Part shown: piece by piece, positions 1-7,767 of the stretch
How positions within the stretch are numbered: position 1 is the first letter of the stretch
Layout of the letters: every line of letters begins with the position of its first letter
Made by a program: the position numbers and the translations under genes
Assembly: GCA_052180195.1 (NCBI GenBank)
Contig: CP197469.1
Source of the DNA: Gottfriedia sp002574545
GTDB taxonomy: Bacteria > Bacillota > Bacilli > Bacillales > Bacillaceae_G
DNA: 64,000 nucleotides
Reading direction: 5' to 3' (one strand)
Notes under the pieces: model-generated
Told to the model about the DNA's origin: nothing
Databases searched by the model: none
The model's input: the letters and a program-made list of their open reading frames with translations, nothing else

Positions 1-744
1 GGACCAGGACCACATCCAGTAGTTGTTGTTATTCATGGAGGATTTTGGAAATCGATATTTGGGGCAGATTTAATGGATGCCGTTGCAGAAGACCTTACAA
101 AATGTGGACTAGCAACTTGGAATATTGAATATAGAAGGGTAGGCAACATTGGAGGTGCATATCCTGGCACATTAAATGATGTTGCCAATGCTACAGACTT
201 TTTAGTAACAATAGCGGAAGAATATTCTTTAGATTTAAAAAAAGTGGTTGCAATGGGTCACTCTGCTGGAGGACAGCTTGCTTTTTGGTTAGCGGGCCGT
301 AATCGTCTACATGAAGATAGTATATTAAAAACGTCCAGTGACCCTCTATTACTTAAAGGAGTAGTCAGTTTAGGTGGCATAATTGACTTAGAACTTATGA
401 ATAACTTGATCAATTACAAACAACAAATGGTAAAAAATATGAAAATTGATAACCCAGTAACTGACTTTGTAGGTGGTACTCCAAATGAAGTACCTGAAAG
501 ATATGCTGAAGTTTCACCAGTTCAATTGCTTCCTTTAAATATTCCCCAAATATTGATTCATGGTGATTTAGATGTAAATGTTCCAGTAAAATTAAGTGCC
601 CTATATAAAGAACTTGCCGAAAAAGCAGGTGATCAAGTTAAGATGATTACGTTTCCTAATGTAGAACACTTTGAAATTATTGATCCAGATTCAAAAGTAT
701 GGGACAGCATTGTTAATGAGGTTAGGAATTTATTGAAAGTTTAA
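1..744 (+). CDS. alpha/beta hydrolase, 5' end outside window
   Basis: The reading frame is open from base 1, so the N-terminus lies upstream; the first in-window ATG at 73 is internal. The visible part has an HGGFW oxyanion-hole motif, the nucleophile elbow GHSAGG, a late acid in HGDLDVNVP and a C-terminal catalytic His in NVEHFEI. This is the arrangement of small esterases related to kynurenine formamidase and the BD-FAE/carboxylesterase group. It is followed after 39 bases by an MFS transporter and then a metallo-hydrolase on the same strand, so it probably belongs to a catabolic operon for an esterified or amidated organic acid. Substrate is unknown. Confidence 0.85.
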   Translation, partial: GPGPHPVVVVIHGGFWKSIFGADLMDAVAEDLTKCGLATWNIEYRRVGNIGGAYPGTLNDVANATDFLVTIAEEYSLDLKKVVAMGHSAGGQLAFWLAGRNRLHEDSILKTSSDPLLLKGVVSLGGIIDLELMNNLINYKQQMVKNMKIDNPVTDFVGGTPNEVPERYAEVSPVQLLPLNIPQILIHGDLDVNVPVKLSALYKELAEKAGDQVKMITFPNVEHFEIIDPDSKVWDSIVNEVRNLLKV

Positions 745-783
745 AAAAAATAAAAGCCAATAAAGGAAGGGAAGTAAAAATAT

Positions 784-2109
784 ATGTCAAATGCAGTAAG
801 GAAAGTATGGGGATATCGATACGTTATTTTGTTTATCGTTTGGCTACTATATATAATCAATTACTTTGACCGTGTGGCTGTGTTAACTTTCTTACCATTT
901 ATACAAAAAGATATGAATTTAACGCCAGTACAAGTTGGACAAATCGCTTCCGCCTTCTTTTTCGCGTATGCGGTTGGTCAAGTTACTTCTGGATTTTTAG
1001 CAGATAAATTCGGACCAAAAAAGGTCATGAATGTTGCCATAATTGTTTTTACTTTAGTAAGTGTAGTGACTGGATTTGTCAAAAATTTTACCCAGTTTAT
1101 TGCTTTACGAATAGGTTTAGGGCTAGGTGAAGCACATCATTTTCCCCCTTCTGCTAAAGCAATTAGTAATTGGTTCCCATATTCAGATCGCGGTAAAGCC
1201 CTTTCAATTTTTAATACTTCCAATTATGTTGGCTTAGCACTTGTACCTATTATCTTAACTAATCTCTCTGCCTCTTTATTTGACGGTCAGTGGAGACCGG
1301 TATTTTTTACACTAGCTATTCCTGGTGTAATTGGTATTTTACTACTGTGGTTGTTCTTTAAAGATACACCAGAAGAAATGTATAAAAAAGGCAGAATAAG
1401 TAAAAGTGAATTAGATTTTATTAATCAGAATAAAGTGGCAACTCTACAAGTAACTACGAAGGAAAAAGTTAACCACAAGATTTACTTGAAAGATCGTACC
1501 TTCTATGTGATTTGCCTGATGATGTTTTGTCAGATTGGTATTCTTTGGGGATTTACAACGTGGCTTAGCACTTTTTTAGTCCAACAACACAACTTTAATA
1601 TTAAGGAAATGGGGTTTGTCTCATCATTACCTCCAATAATTAGTATCATCAGTATTTTAATGGGAGGTTGGTTGATGGATAAATTTAATAAAATGAAACC
1701 AATTGCTCTGATTGCTTATATTGGATGTATTCCCGTGCTTTGGATGCTCGGATCAGTTAATAAGGGAAATACACCTATGCTATTAATTTTGCTATTGGCG
1801 TCAGGATTTTTTGTAGCATTTAACTCTGGTTCTTTAACAGCTGCACTTCAAAAAAGGTACCCTAGTGAAGTGGTCGGTAGTGTAACGGGAATAGTTAATG
1901 GTTGTGGTCAGTTGGGGGCATTTGTAACCCCGTTAGTAGCCGGTTATCTAATAACAGTTCGTACAGGTGGAAGTTTTGATTTCACTAAAGTATTTATATT
2001 TTTCTCAGTACTTGCGGCGATAGCAGCAGTTAGTGCTCTATTCCTAAAAGAAAAACCAGTTCAAACCAGTGAAATAGTTAAAAACGCTGTAAATAATCAG
2101 ATTGTATGA
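784..2109 (+). CDS. MFS transporter, anion:cation symporter type
   Basis: A 441-residue, roughly 12-helix major facilitator. The N-terminal half has the family motif between helices 2 and 3 (GFLADKFGPKKVM) and a GLGLGEAHHFPPSAK segment typical of the ACS branch (hexuronate, glucarate, phthalate transporters). A central cytoplasmic loop separates the two halves. The ribosome site AAGGAAGGG lies upstream of the ATG. Its position between an esterase-like hydrolase and a metallo-hydrolase suggests import of the organic anion these enzymes process. The precise substrate cannot be read from sequence. Confidence 0.85.
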   Translation: MSNAVRKVWGYRYVILFIVWLLYIINYFDRVAVLTFLPFIQKDMNLTPVQVGQIASAFFFAYAVGQVTSGFLADKFGPKKVMNVAIIVFTLVSVVTGFVKNFTQFIALRIGLGLGEAHHFPPSAKAISNWFPYSDRGKALSIFNTSNYVGLALVPIILTNLSASLFDGQWRPVFFTLAIPGVIGILLLWLFFKDTPEEMYKKGRISKSELDFINQNKVATLQVTTKEKVNHKIYLKDRTFYVICLMMFCQIGILWGFTTWLSTFLVQQHNFNIKEMGFVSSLPPIISIISILMGGWLMDKFNKMKPIALIAYIGCIPVLWMLGSVNKGNTPMLLILLLASGFFVAFNSGSLTAALQKRYPSEVVGSVTGIVNGCGQLGAFVTPLVAGYLITVRTGGSFDFTKVFIFFSVLAAIAAVSALFLKEKPVQTSEIVKNAVNNQIV

Positions 2110-2159
2110 AATAAATCTTAGTTTAACAAATGGCTAAAGTAGAGGTGAAATAGCCTATT

Positions 2160-3125
2160 ATGCAATTAATTAATAAAGGAATTGAAAAAATGAAAGGATA
2201 TGGCATTTATCAAGTAACAATTCCACTACCTTTTTGGAATGATAATGTTCATTGTTACTTAGCCTGTAGAGAAGGAAAATGGACAATAATCGATACGGCA
2301 ATGAATCGCAATGAAACTCGCTTGGCCTGGGAAGCTGCGTTTAATAAATACAGTATTGAACCACTTCGAGATGTTGAGCGTATCTTGATAACCCATCATC
2401 ACCCTGATCATTTTGAATATGCAAGAGAATTACAACAGCAGACTGGAGCGAATGTTTTTCTAAGTGAGAAAGAACAAGCAATCGCACAGAATAATCTAGA
2501 TGTGGAATCACTTTCAAGATTTTATTTATCAGCAGGCGTGCCACAGGAACTAGTAAAGCAATTACAACCTGTGAACACATCAGCTAATAGATTTCCGAAA
2601 AACGTGTGTACCATAGAAACAAATAGGCTTTATCCAATTGGTGAGCTTCTTTTTGAAGCTATACCAATGCCTGGTCATTCGGATGGGCACATCTGTTTTT
2701 ATAATAGTGAAGAACAGATTCTTCTGTCAGGAGATCATTTGACTAGAGAAACTATACCTTATATCTCATATCATGGCTACGGAAATCAAAATCCATTAAG
2801 TATCTATCTTGAGACATTAAAATCAATGCAACTAATGGGAATTTCATTAGTTCTACCAGGACATGGTCCCATTTTTATGGATGCACAAGAGCGAATTAAC
2901 GAACTACTAAATCATTATGAAGATCGAATTGGTTTTGTACTCGAGCAGATTACAGGAGAGATGAGTGCATACCAAGTATCAAATACTTTATTTCCAATAG
3001 GTTCAAGTGTACTAGAAAAGTGGATTGCACTCGGAGAGACTAATGCCTATTTAAGTTATTTAGTTGCAAAAGGTGAAATACGTGAGTATAAAGATGGGCT
3101 TCAAAATAAATACGTAAGAAAGTAA
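2160..3125 (+). CDS. MBL-fold metallo-hydrolase
   Basis: A 321-residue metallo-beta-lactamase-fold protein. The zinc ligands are visible: THHHPDHFE near residue 80, the His in MPGHSDGH, the Asp in LSGDHLT and the His in LPGHGP. The last ~60 residues look like the winged-helix tail common in LACTB2-like hydrolases. Such enzymes cleave thioesters, lactones or phosphoesters. The ATG at 2160 is preceded by GAGGTG with long spacing; an internal ATG at 2190 is an alternative start. Third gene of the operon with the hydrolase and MFS transporter. Confidence 0.85.
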   Translation: MQLINKGIEKMKGYGIYQVTIPLPFWNDNVHCYLACREGKWTIIDTAMNRNETRLAWEAAFNKYSIEPLRDVERILITHHHPDHFEYARELQQQTGANVFLSEKEQAIAQNNLDVESLSRFYLSAGVPQELVKQLQPVNTSANRFPKNVCTIETNRLYPIGELLFEAIPMPGHSDGHICFYNSEEQILLSGDHLTRETIPYISYHGYGNQNPLSIYLETLKSMQLMGISLVLPGHGPIFMDAQERINELLNHYEDRIGFVLEQITGEMSAYQVSNTLFPIGSSVLEKWIALGETNAYLSYLVAKGEIREYKDGLQNKYVRK

Positions 3126-3187
3126 ATTATTTATGGATACTCTATATTTCTCTTAAATAAAGAAGAACATTTTAAGTTCTTTGAGAA

Positions 3188-3798
3188 AAACAAGGTTGGG
3201 CAAGTTATTGGCATATCCGTATCATGCGCGAACTAAACCTAGACTCAAACGAAGCAATCGAATACGCAAAACTAAACGCAGGTGTTGTACAGCCATCAAA
3301 AACAAGCATTAACCCGTAATATTTAGACTAAGAATGTTTGAAGATATTGAAGAGCGATATAATAATCCAAGCAAAGAAATGAGAGAGTTAGGTGTTAAAC
3401 CTGGCAGCGGTCGAGAAAAAATGTTTGAAGTACGAGAGTTAGAGTCTGATAGTTCATTTATACGAAACTACTTAACAAAAGATCTTGTCATGAGTGAAGA
3501 TATGTATTTATTCCAGCGACAAGGTAAGTAATATAAAGTTACGGATAAAGCGTGGGAAAATGTACGAGATCAACTTGTTGTTAGTAGGGTTAACGGTGGA
3601 TTCCCTTATATTGTTGTTCAAGAAGGCGATTATTTAAAAAATGGGGAGCTTTATTTGAAGCATTCCTATGAACATATGGAACTTGATGTGAAGTATGTTG
3701 AGAAGGTAATGCCTTATATTCATCAATTGTGGGGTAGGGGAGTTCATTTAGAGACGAATATCAAGACCAAGCGTTTTTTGTTATTTTTTATGGTCTAA
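3188..3798 (+). pseudogene. spoVR: spoVR 3' fragment, relic A
   Basis: Translation in shifting frames gives the C-terminal half of SpoVR (stage V sporulation protein R, cortex formation): GWASYWHIRIMREL, then AGVVQPSKTSINP, VKPGSGREKMFEV, SFIRNYLTKDLVM, RVNGGFPYIVVQEGDY and LWGRGVHLETNI. It is inactive. A Tyr codon has become TAA after SINP, one base is lost soon after (about 3330), and a Glu codon has become TAA after FQRQGK (3529). The N-terminal half is absent. Two shorter relics of the same gene lie at 7121 and 13820. Confidence 0.85.
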
Positions 3799-4001
3799 AA
3801 AATACACAGTAAAAGATAATTATAACATTCGTGAAGACGACTTTGATGAAGGCTTTCACAAAGAAGAAATAATATTTATAACTTAGAAGACTATAAAAGC
3901 TTTGGATAAGGGAATGTAACCATGATAGAATTTTATTAGACTATAGAACGATATTTTTACAATTTTTTGATTTAGATTTAAAGTTTAAAGGAGAAGTCTG
4001 T
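3799..4001 (+). other. intergenic stretch with possible gene scrap
   Basis: Short open pieces in changing frames (for example KDNYNIREDDFDEGFHKEE) suggest the remains of another gene between the spoVR relic and the next small gene, but I do not recognise the family. No terminator is seen. Confidence 0.3.
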
Positions 4002-4322
4002 ATGGATAATTTATTGAAAATTTTTAATCAAAAAAACTTCATATTTAAAAAAGAAACAACGAAAGCAATAGAATTTGAAAACATTCAGAGTAAAGAAGTA
4101 ATTTATTTATTACCTACTGTTGAAATTACAATTGCTTTAGACCCTAAAGTAGTAGAAGGAAATGTAGAATTAGAAAACAAATCTTACGGATATACACATA
4201 GTACAGCCTTAAGTCGATTTCCAAAGAGGAAACATACTGGTAAAGACTTGATTCATTATGGATACTCCTTTAAATTTCAATCTAAAGATGAATTAAGTTC
4301 TTTCTTAAATAATTTGAATTAA
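4002..4322 (+). CDS. hypothetical protein, 106 aa
   Basis: A small soluble protein with alternating beta-strand-like stretches (VIYLLPTVEITIAL, IHYGYSFKFQS) and no signal peptide, membrane segment or cysteine. A strong ribosome site (AAAGGAGAAG) precedes the ATG by about six bases, which supports expression. It sits among gene relics, downstream of a spoVR fragment, and is followed by a hairpin. I do not recognise the family. An immunity-type or accessory protein is possible from size and context, but this is only a guess. Confidence 0.6.
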   Translation: MDNLLKIFNQKNFIFKKETTKAIEFENIQSKEVIYLLPTVEITIALDPKVVEGNVELENKSYGYTHSTALSRFPKRKHTGKDLIHYGYSFKFQSKDELSSFLNNLN

Positions 4323-4416
4323 TAATAATCCAATAAACTTAAAATCAGTAATAGATTTACCTACACACTTTGAAATCCATTTTTCATTCAAAAAGATGAA
4401 GTATATATGAAAAGTG

Positions 4417-4449
4417 AAATGGCAGTGGAACTAAATTCCACTGCCATTT
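4417..4449 (+). terminator. hairpin after the 106-aa gene
   Basis: A perfect 14-bp stem (AAATGGCAGTGGAA paired with its complement) with a five-base loop, followed by a weak T-rich stretch. It is probably the transcript end of the small gene at 4002. The rest of 4323-4749 shows no gene. Confidence 0.55.
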
Positions 4450-4712
4450 AAATGTTTTCTATACGATAAAAGTTGACGGTAAATACTTCCCTGTATCTTT
4501 CCAAATCCTTTAATTATAAAAACAAAAAATAACACGTAAAGAGGTCAATCTTAAATGCTTTTGTCATGAAAAATGCCTAACTTTAGCGACATAAAACAGT
4601 TCAGAATAGTTGGTGTAGAAGGGGGGAAACTTTTTTTTAGCGTAACCTACTAAAGTAGTTGTTTATGTGAAAGTTATTATATATTAAATAAATCGTTTTC
4701 CAACAGTCTAAA

Positions 4713-4740
4713 AAACTAATCAAATTGAACTGATTAGTTT
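4713..4740. terminator. bidirectional intrinsic terminator
   Basis: A 10-bp stem AAACTAATCA / TGATTAGTTT with an 8-base loop, flanked by T-runs on one side and A-runs on the other. It can end the minus-strand carboxypeptidase transcript just past its stop at 4750. Confidence 0.7.
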
Positions 4741-4749
4741 TTTAATAAA

Positions 4750-5889
4750 TTATTCACCTGAACCTGAATCATTTGCTGCAACTACTGGTGGAATTGGTGT
4801 AAATGTATAATTATATTCTGAAATAAGTTGTGTAGATTTGATTTTTTTTCCTTTTTGATAAACGTTTGTATAACCTACAACTTGTTTTGATAAAATACCG
4901 TTATCGTAAAGATTTTGTTCATCGAATTTATTTGGAACCACCTTTACGCTGAAATCTGATTTTGGCAATGCAGTTACCAATGTTAGGTTGGACATTGGAC
5001 TAGTTTCAACTAGTTTATCTAAAACTGTGATAGTCGGTTTGAAAGTTGCACGATTAACAAACATAAGTTTTCTTACTTTCCCAAAAGCATAGGTATCTAA
5101 ATTTCCAATATCTTTTACATAGTTTTCTTTTGTAGTACGGAGTAGCACATGGATTAATGTAATGTTTTTTTTACGTGTTGCTTCGATTAATGTGTTTTTT
5201 GAGGCATTTGTATACCCTGTCTTAGCAGCTAGAAAGTTTGGGTTGTTGAAGATTGGGTTTGTTTTTGTGATTGTTTTTGCTTGGCGAGAAGTTTTGACGG
5301 TCGTCTTTTTTGTGCTCATTACTTTTACTAGACTTGGGTATTTCAATGCTTGTCGTGTAATCATTGCCAAGTCGTATGCAGTTGTTTTATGTTTGCTGTT
5401 TGGCAAACCACTTGCGTTGGCAAAGTTTGAATTTTTAGCACCAAGTTGTTTTGCACGTTGATTCATTAATTTAGCAAATTCTGGTACACTTCCACTAATC
5501 CTTTCTCCAATAGCGTACGCAAGGTTGTTGTTGCTGTTGATCATTAAGATTTTTAAAGCGACATCACGTTTCATGCTTTCACCTTTTTTCAAGATGATTT
5601 CGTCATTGTTACGTGATTCTTTTACACTTTTAGCCGTCATCTTAATCCTATCTGTTGGTTTTAATTTTTCCAATAAAAGTATCGCCGTTAAAACTTTTGT
5701 TGTACTTGCGGGAAAATCTTGTACGGTACTTTTTTTAGAATAAACAACTTCCCCTGTCTCTGCTATAATCGTGACAGCTTTATCACTTTTAAGTAATGGG
5801 GGTTTCTCAGTTGCAGCATTTGCAGTTGAAAATGGTAGTATGCTCGCACTAATAAGTGTAAACATAAGTCTTTTGATAGTGTTTTTCAT
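4750..5889 (-). CDS. D-alanyl-D-alanine carboxypeptidase (PBP5-like)
   Basis: A 379-residue serine carboxypeptidase of the S11 family, which removes the terminal D-Ala from peptidoglycan stem peptides outside the membrane. Visible are a signal peptide of about 25 residues ending near ANA, the SxxK motif as STTK (residue ~62), the SxN motif as SNN (~120) and KTG in AAKTGYTNAS (~215), followed by the PBP5-type beta-rich C-terminal domain. The start ATG has the ribosome site AAAGGGAGAG. The next gene on the same strand upstream encodes a D-Ala-D-Ala dipeptidase, so both act on D-Ala termini. Confidence 0.9.
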   Translation of the reverse strand: MKNTIKRLMFTLISASILPFSTANAATEKPPLLKSDKAVTIIAETGEVVYSKKSTVQDFPASTTKVLTAILLLEKLKPTDRIKMTAKSVKESRNNDEIILKKGESMKRDVALKILMINSNNNLAYAIGERISGSVPEFAKLMNQRAKQLGAKNSNFANASGLPNSKHKTTAYDLAMITRQALKYPSLVKVMSTKKTTVKTSRQAKTITKTNPIFNNPNFLAAKTGYTNASKNTLIEATRKKNITLIHVLLRTTKENYVKDIGNLDTYAFGKVRKLMFVNRATFKPTITVLDKLVETSPMSNLTLVTALPKSDFSVKVVPNKFDEQNLYDNGILSKQVVGYTNVYQKGKKIKSTQLISEYNYTFTPIPPVVAANDSGSGE

Positions 5890-5959
5890 TTTAATCGATC
5901 TCTCCCTTTGATTAATAAACTTACTAAAGCGCTTTTTTTCATTCTGAATTAAACAAATA

Positions 5960-6043
5960 ATTCTGAAAATTCAACTGAAAGTTTCTCAAACTAGAGCCAA
6001 TGTATCGATGTGGGAATCAGGAAGAGATACTTATTCAATATCA
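5960..6043 (+). pseudogene. scrap of an XRE-family HTH regulator
   Basis: One frame reads LKVSQTRANVSMWESGRD, which matches the recognition-helix region of Cro/CI (XRE) regulators. There is no start, no upstream helix pair and no downstream continuation. It is a remnant between two minus-strand cell-wall genes. Confidence 0.4.
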
Positions 6044-6076
6044 AATACTCTCCATTTCTTCATACCTTTTATTAAT

Positions 6077-6907
6077 TTAATACTTCCTAGGATCAACCTG
6101 AATTGGTTTGAAATTTTGGTTTCTATCTGAATAGTGCCACCATTCATTTTGGTAACCGACAAATCCTGCATGACTCATTGCTTTGTCTAGTAGTTGGTAC
6201 AGTTTTTCTTGTTCGTTTGTACGTTTATAATTACGGTGCGCGAGGATTGAAAAATCATCAAAAGTTGATTGCATTTTAATTTCTTTTCCACTTAATGTAC
6301 AAAGTGTGACATCAATTGTCGCACCTAACATATGACCTCGAATGTTATTTGGATCCGGTTTAGCAACATATGTAGGATTCGGATAAACTTTCCATAATGA
6401 TTCTTGCGCTTTATATGGCCGATACGCATCCCATATTTTTAACACATATCCATGTTTTTTTAATGTACCATTCGCTTGTATGAGTTTTTTTGCTGTACTT
6501 GTTCTTAAAATAGCTTGATTAAAGTTATAAATTCGTTTCTTTGTGAAGTTGTTCGTTCCATTGTATCTTAAATCCACTACGATACTTTTATCTAGTTTTT
6601 TCACATTTGAGAATTCAGGTGTACTTGCTTTTTCAACTTGAACATACTTTCCATTGACATAGCGGTTTTTATTCTTGTATTTGATTTTATACCAACCATT
6701 TGTCTCTTTTTTTACGACACTTAGCTTCTGCCCTTTTCTTACCACACCTACTTTCTTATATTTTGTAGATGAACCAGTTCTCACATTTAAACTACTAGAT
6801 GTTACTTTATAAATTGGGCTAGTAGCATTTGCGACATGTAATGTGTTAGCAATTCCAAAACTAAATAGTATTAGAAAAACGGACAGAAAGCTCCTCCATT
6901 TTTTCAC
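6077..6907 (-). CDS. secreted D-Ala-D-Ala dipeptidase (VanX/DdpX family) with SH3 domain
   Basis: A 276-residue M15D metallopeptidase that hydrolyses D-Ala-D-Ala. It has a signal peptide (to about residue 29, ending HVANA), then a bacterial SH3 domain (residues ~32-95, LNVRTGSSTKYKKVG), then the VanX-type catalytic domain with zinc site RGHMLGATIDVT (HxxGxxxD) and the EWWHYSD motif near the C-terminus. The start is GTG at 6907 with GGGAGGA just upstream. Classic VanX is cytoplasmic and lacks SH3, so this one probably works on the wall or on exogenous dipeptide. No vanA or vanH homologue is nearby, so a resistance role is not indicated. Confidence 0.85.
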   Translation of the reverse strand: MKKWRSFLSVFLILFSFGIANTLHVANATSPIYKVTSSSLNVRTGSSTKYKKVGVVRKGQKLSVVKKETNGWYKIKYKNKNRYVNGKYVQVEKASTPEFSNVKKLDKSIVVDLRYNGTNNFTKKRIYNFNQAILRTSTAKKLIQANGTLKKHGYVLKIWDAYRPYKAQESLWKVYPNPTYVAKPDPNNIRGHMLGATIDVTLCTLSGKEIKMQSTFDDFSILAHRNYKRTNEQEKLYQLLDKAMSHAGFVGYQNEWWHYSDRNQNFKPIQVDPRKY

Positions 6908-7068
6908 TAATTATTCCTCCCATATGACTTTTTTTACTTATCGTTAGTACACTTTTAATTCTTTGTGTTCATGATAATTGTCCGAACTTTTTGCCCTTTG
7001 CGGATGCGTGATTTATCGATAAGATCAATAAAGTGCTTAAAAAGTAATATAGTCTATTTAAAGATTGT

Positions 7069-7108
7069 ACAAAACATCTTGTTCTTAATCAAGAACAAGA
7101 TGTTTTGT
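7069..7108. terminator. long perfect hairpin, orphan terminator
   Basis: An 18-bp perfect inverted repeat (ACAAAACATCTTGTTCTT and complement) with a four-base AATC loop, followed by TTAAACTATTTTT. There is no gene immediately upstream on the plus strand, and the minus-strand dipeptidase starts about 160 bases to the left. It may be the terminator of a lost gene. The spoVR relic begins directly after it. Confidence 0.5.
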
Positions 7109-7120
7109 TTAAACTATTTT

Positions 7121-7394
7121 TAAGTTACTAGCACATCCGCATCATCGCGAACTAAACCTAGACTTAAACGAAGCAATCGAATACGCGAAACTTAACGTAG
7201 GAGTAGTTCAACCTTCTACAAGTATTAATCCATACTACTTAGGGCTAAGAATGTTTGAAGTACGGGAATTAGAGTCTGATTGTTCATTTATTCGAAACTA
7301 CTTAACATGAGGAGTTCATTTAAAGACGAATATTGAGAATAAGTTTGTGTTGTATAGTTATGATGTGAAGATTATTCATCGGAAGTATATTTAA
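7121..7394 (+). pseudogene. spoVR: spoVR 3' fragment, relic B, with internal deletions
   Basis: Contains the SpoVR segments RELNLDLNEAIEYAKLNVG, VVQPSTSINPYYLGLRMFE, EVRELESDCSFIRNYLT, then jumps to the C-terminal tail GVHLKTNIENKF..IIHRKYI and a TAA. One base is lost near the beginning (atgcgc reduced to atcgc). About 30 codons are missing between two ATGTTTGAAG repeats that are both still present in relic A, and the segment between NYLT and GVHL is also gone. Not functional. Confidence 0.85.
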
Positions 7395-7418
7395 AAAGCC
7401 ACCTTTTTTAGGTGGTTT
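7395..7418 (+). terminator. terminator of the spoVR relic
   Basis: Stem CCACCT / AGGTGG with a T5 loop and trailing T. A similar ACCAC..GTGGT hairpin follows relic C at 13994, so this is probably the ancestral spoVR terminator. Confidence 0.5.
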
Positions 7419-7419
7419 C

Positions 7420-7468
7420 AGACTGTAGACAAACTCGATGAAATTTGAGTTTGTCTACAGTCTTTTTT
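7420..7468 (+). terminator. strong intrinsic terminator
   Basis: A perfect 17-bp stem (AGACTGTAGACAAACTC and complement) with a 10-base loop and an immediate T-run. It insulates the regulator gene downstream. Confidence 0.8.
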
Positions 7469-7626
7469 GTTTTAAACTATATTAATAGTGGAATTATATT
7501 TAAAATATAAGTCTCTTATCTATTTTTAGAAGAACTAAATTCTAGAAAAGTGTAGATTTAAGACAAAGTTAATAAACTAATTATTTAAAATTTGATATAC
7601 TACTAACGCAATAGGAGGCGTTAATT

Positions 7627-7659
7627 ATGAATGTTGAAATGAATGGAGAATTTCACTAG
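7627..7659 (+). other. 10-codon ORF with strong ribosome site
   Basis: ATAGGAGGCG precedes ATG by about seven bases, and the reading frame MNVEMNGEFH ends at TAG, followed by a small dyad (ACTAGA...TTCTAGT). It could be a leader peptide or the stump of a lost gene upstream of the LicR-like regulator. Confidence 0.25.
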
Positions 7660-7767
7660 ACTAACTTTATTCTAGTTTCAAAACCTATTTTTCACAGATT
7701 AAAGTATTATTTATATAGATAAGTAGCATGAATCAATTAATAATAAGCTATTAAGGAGGATAGAAAA

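Noticed and set aside
3334..3531. 65-codon ORF beginning MFEDIEERYNN
   Set aside because: It is an open piece within spoVR relic A and has no ribosome site; treated as pseudogene.
5162..5743. Plus-strand ORFs opposite the D-Ala-D-Ala carboxypeptidase
   Set aside because: They mirror the real gene, are hydrophobic by codon complementarity, and lack ribosome sites.
6077..6907. Vancomycin resistance locus
   Set aside because: Only a VanX-like enzyme is present, secreted and with an SH3 domain; no VanA/B ligase, VanH or VanRS nearby.
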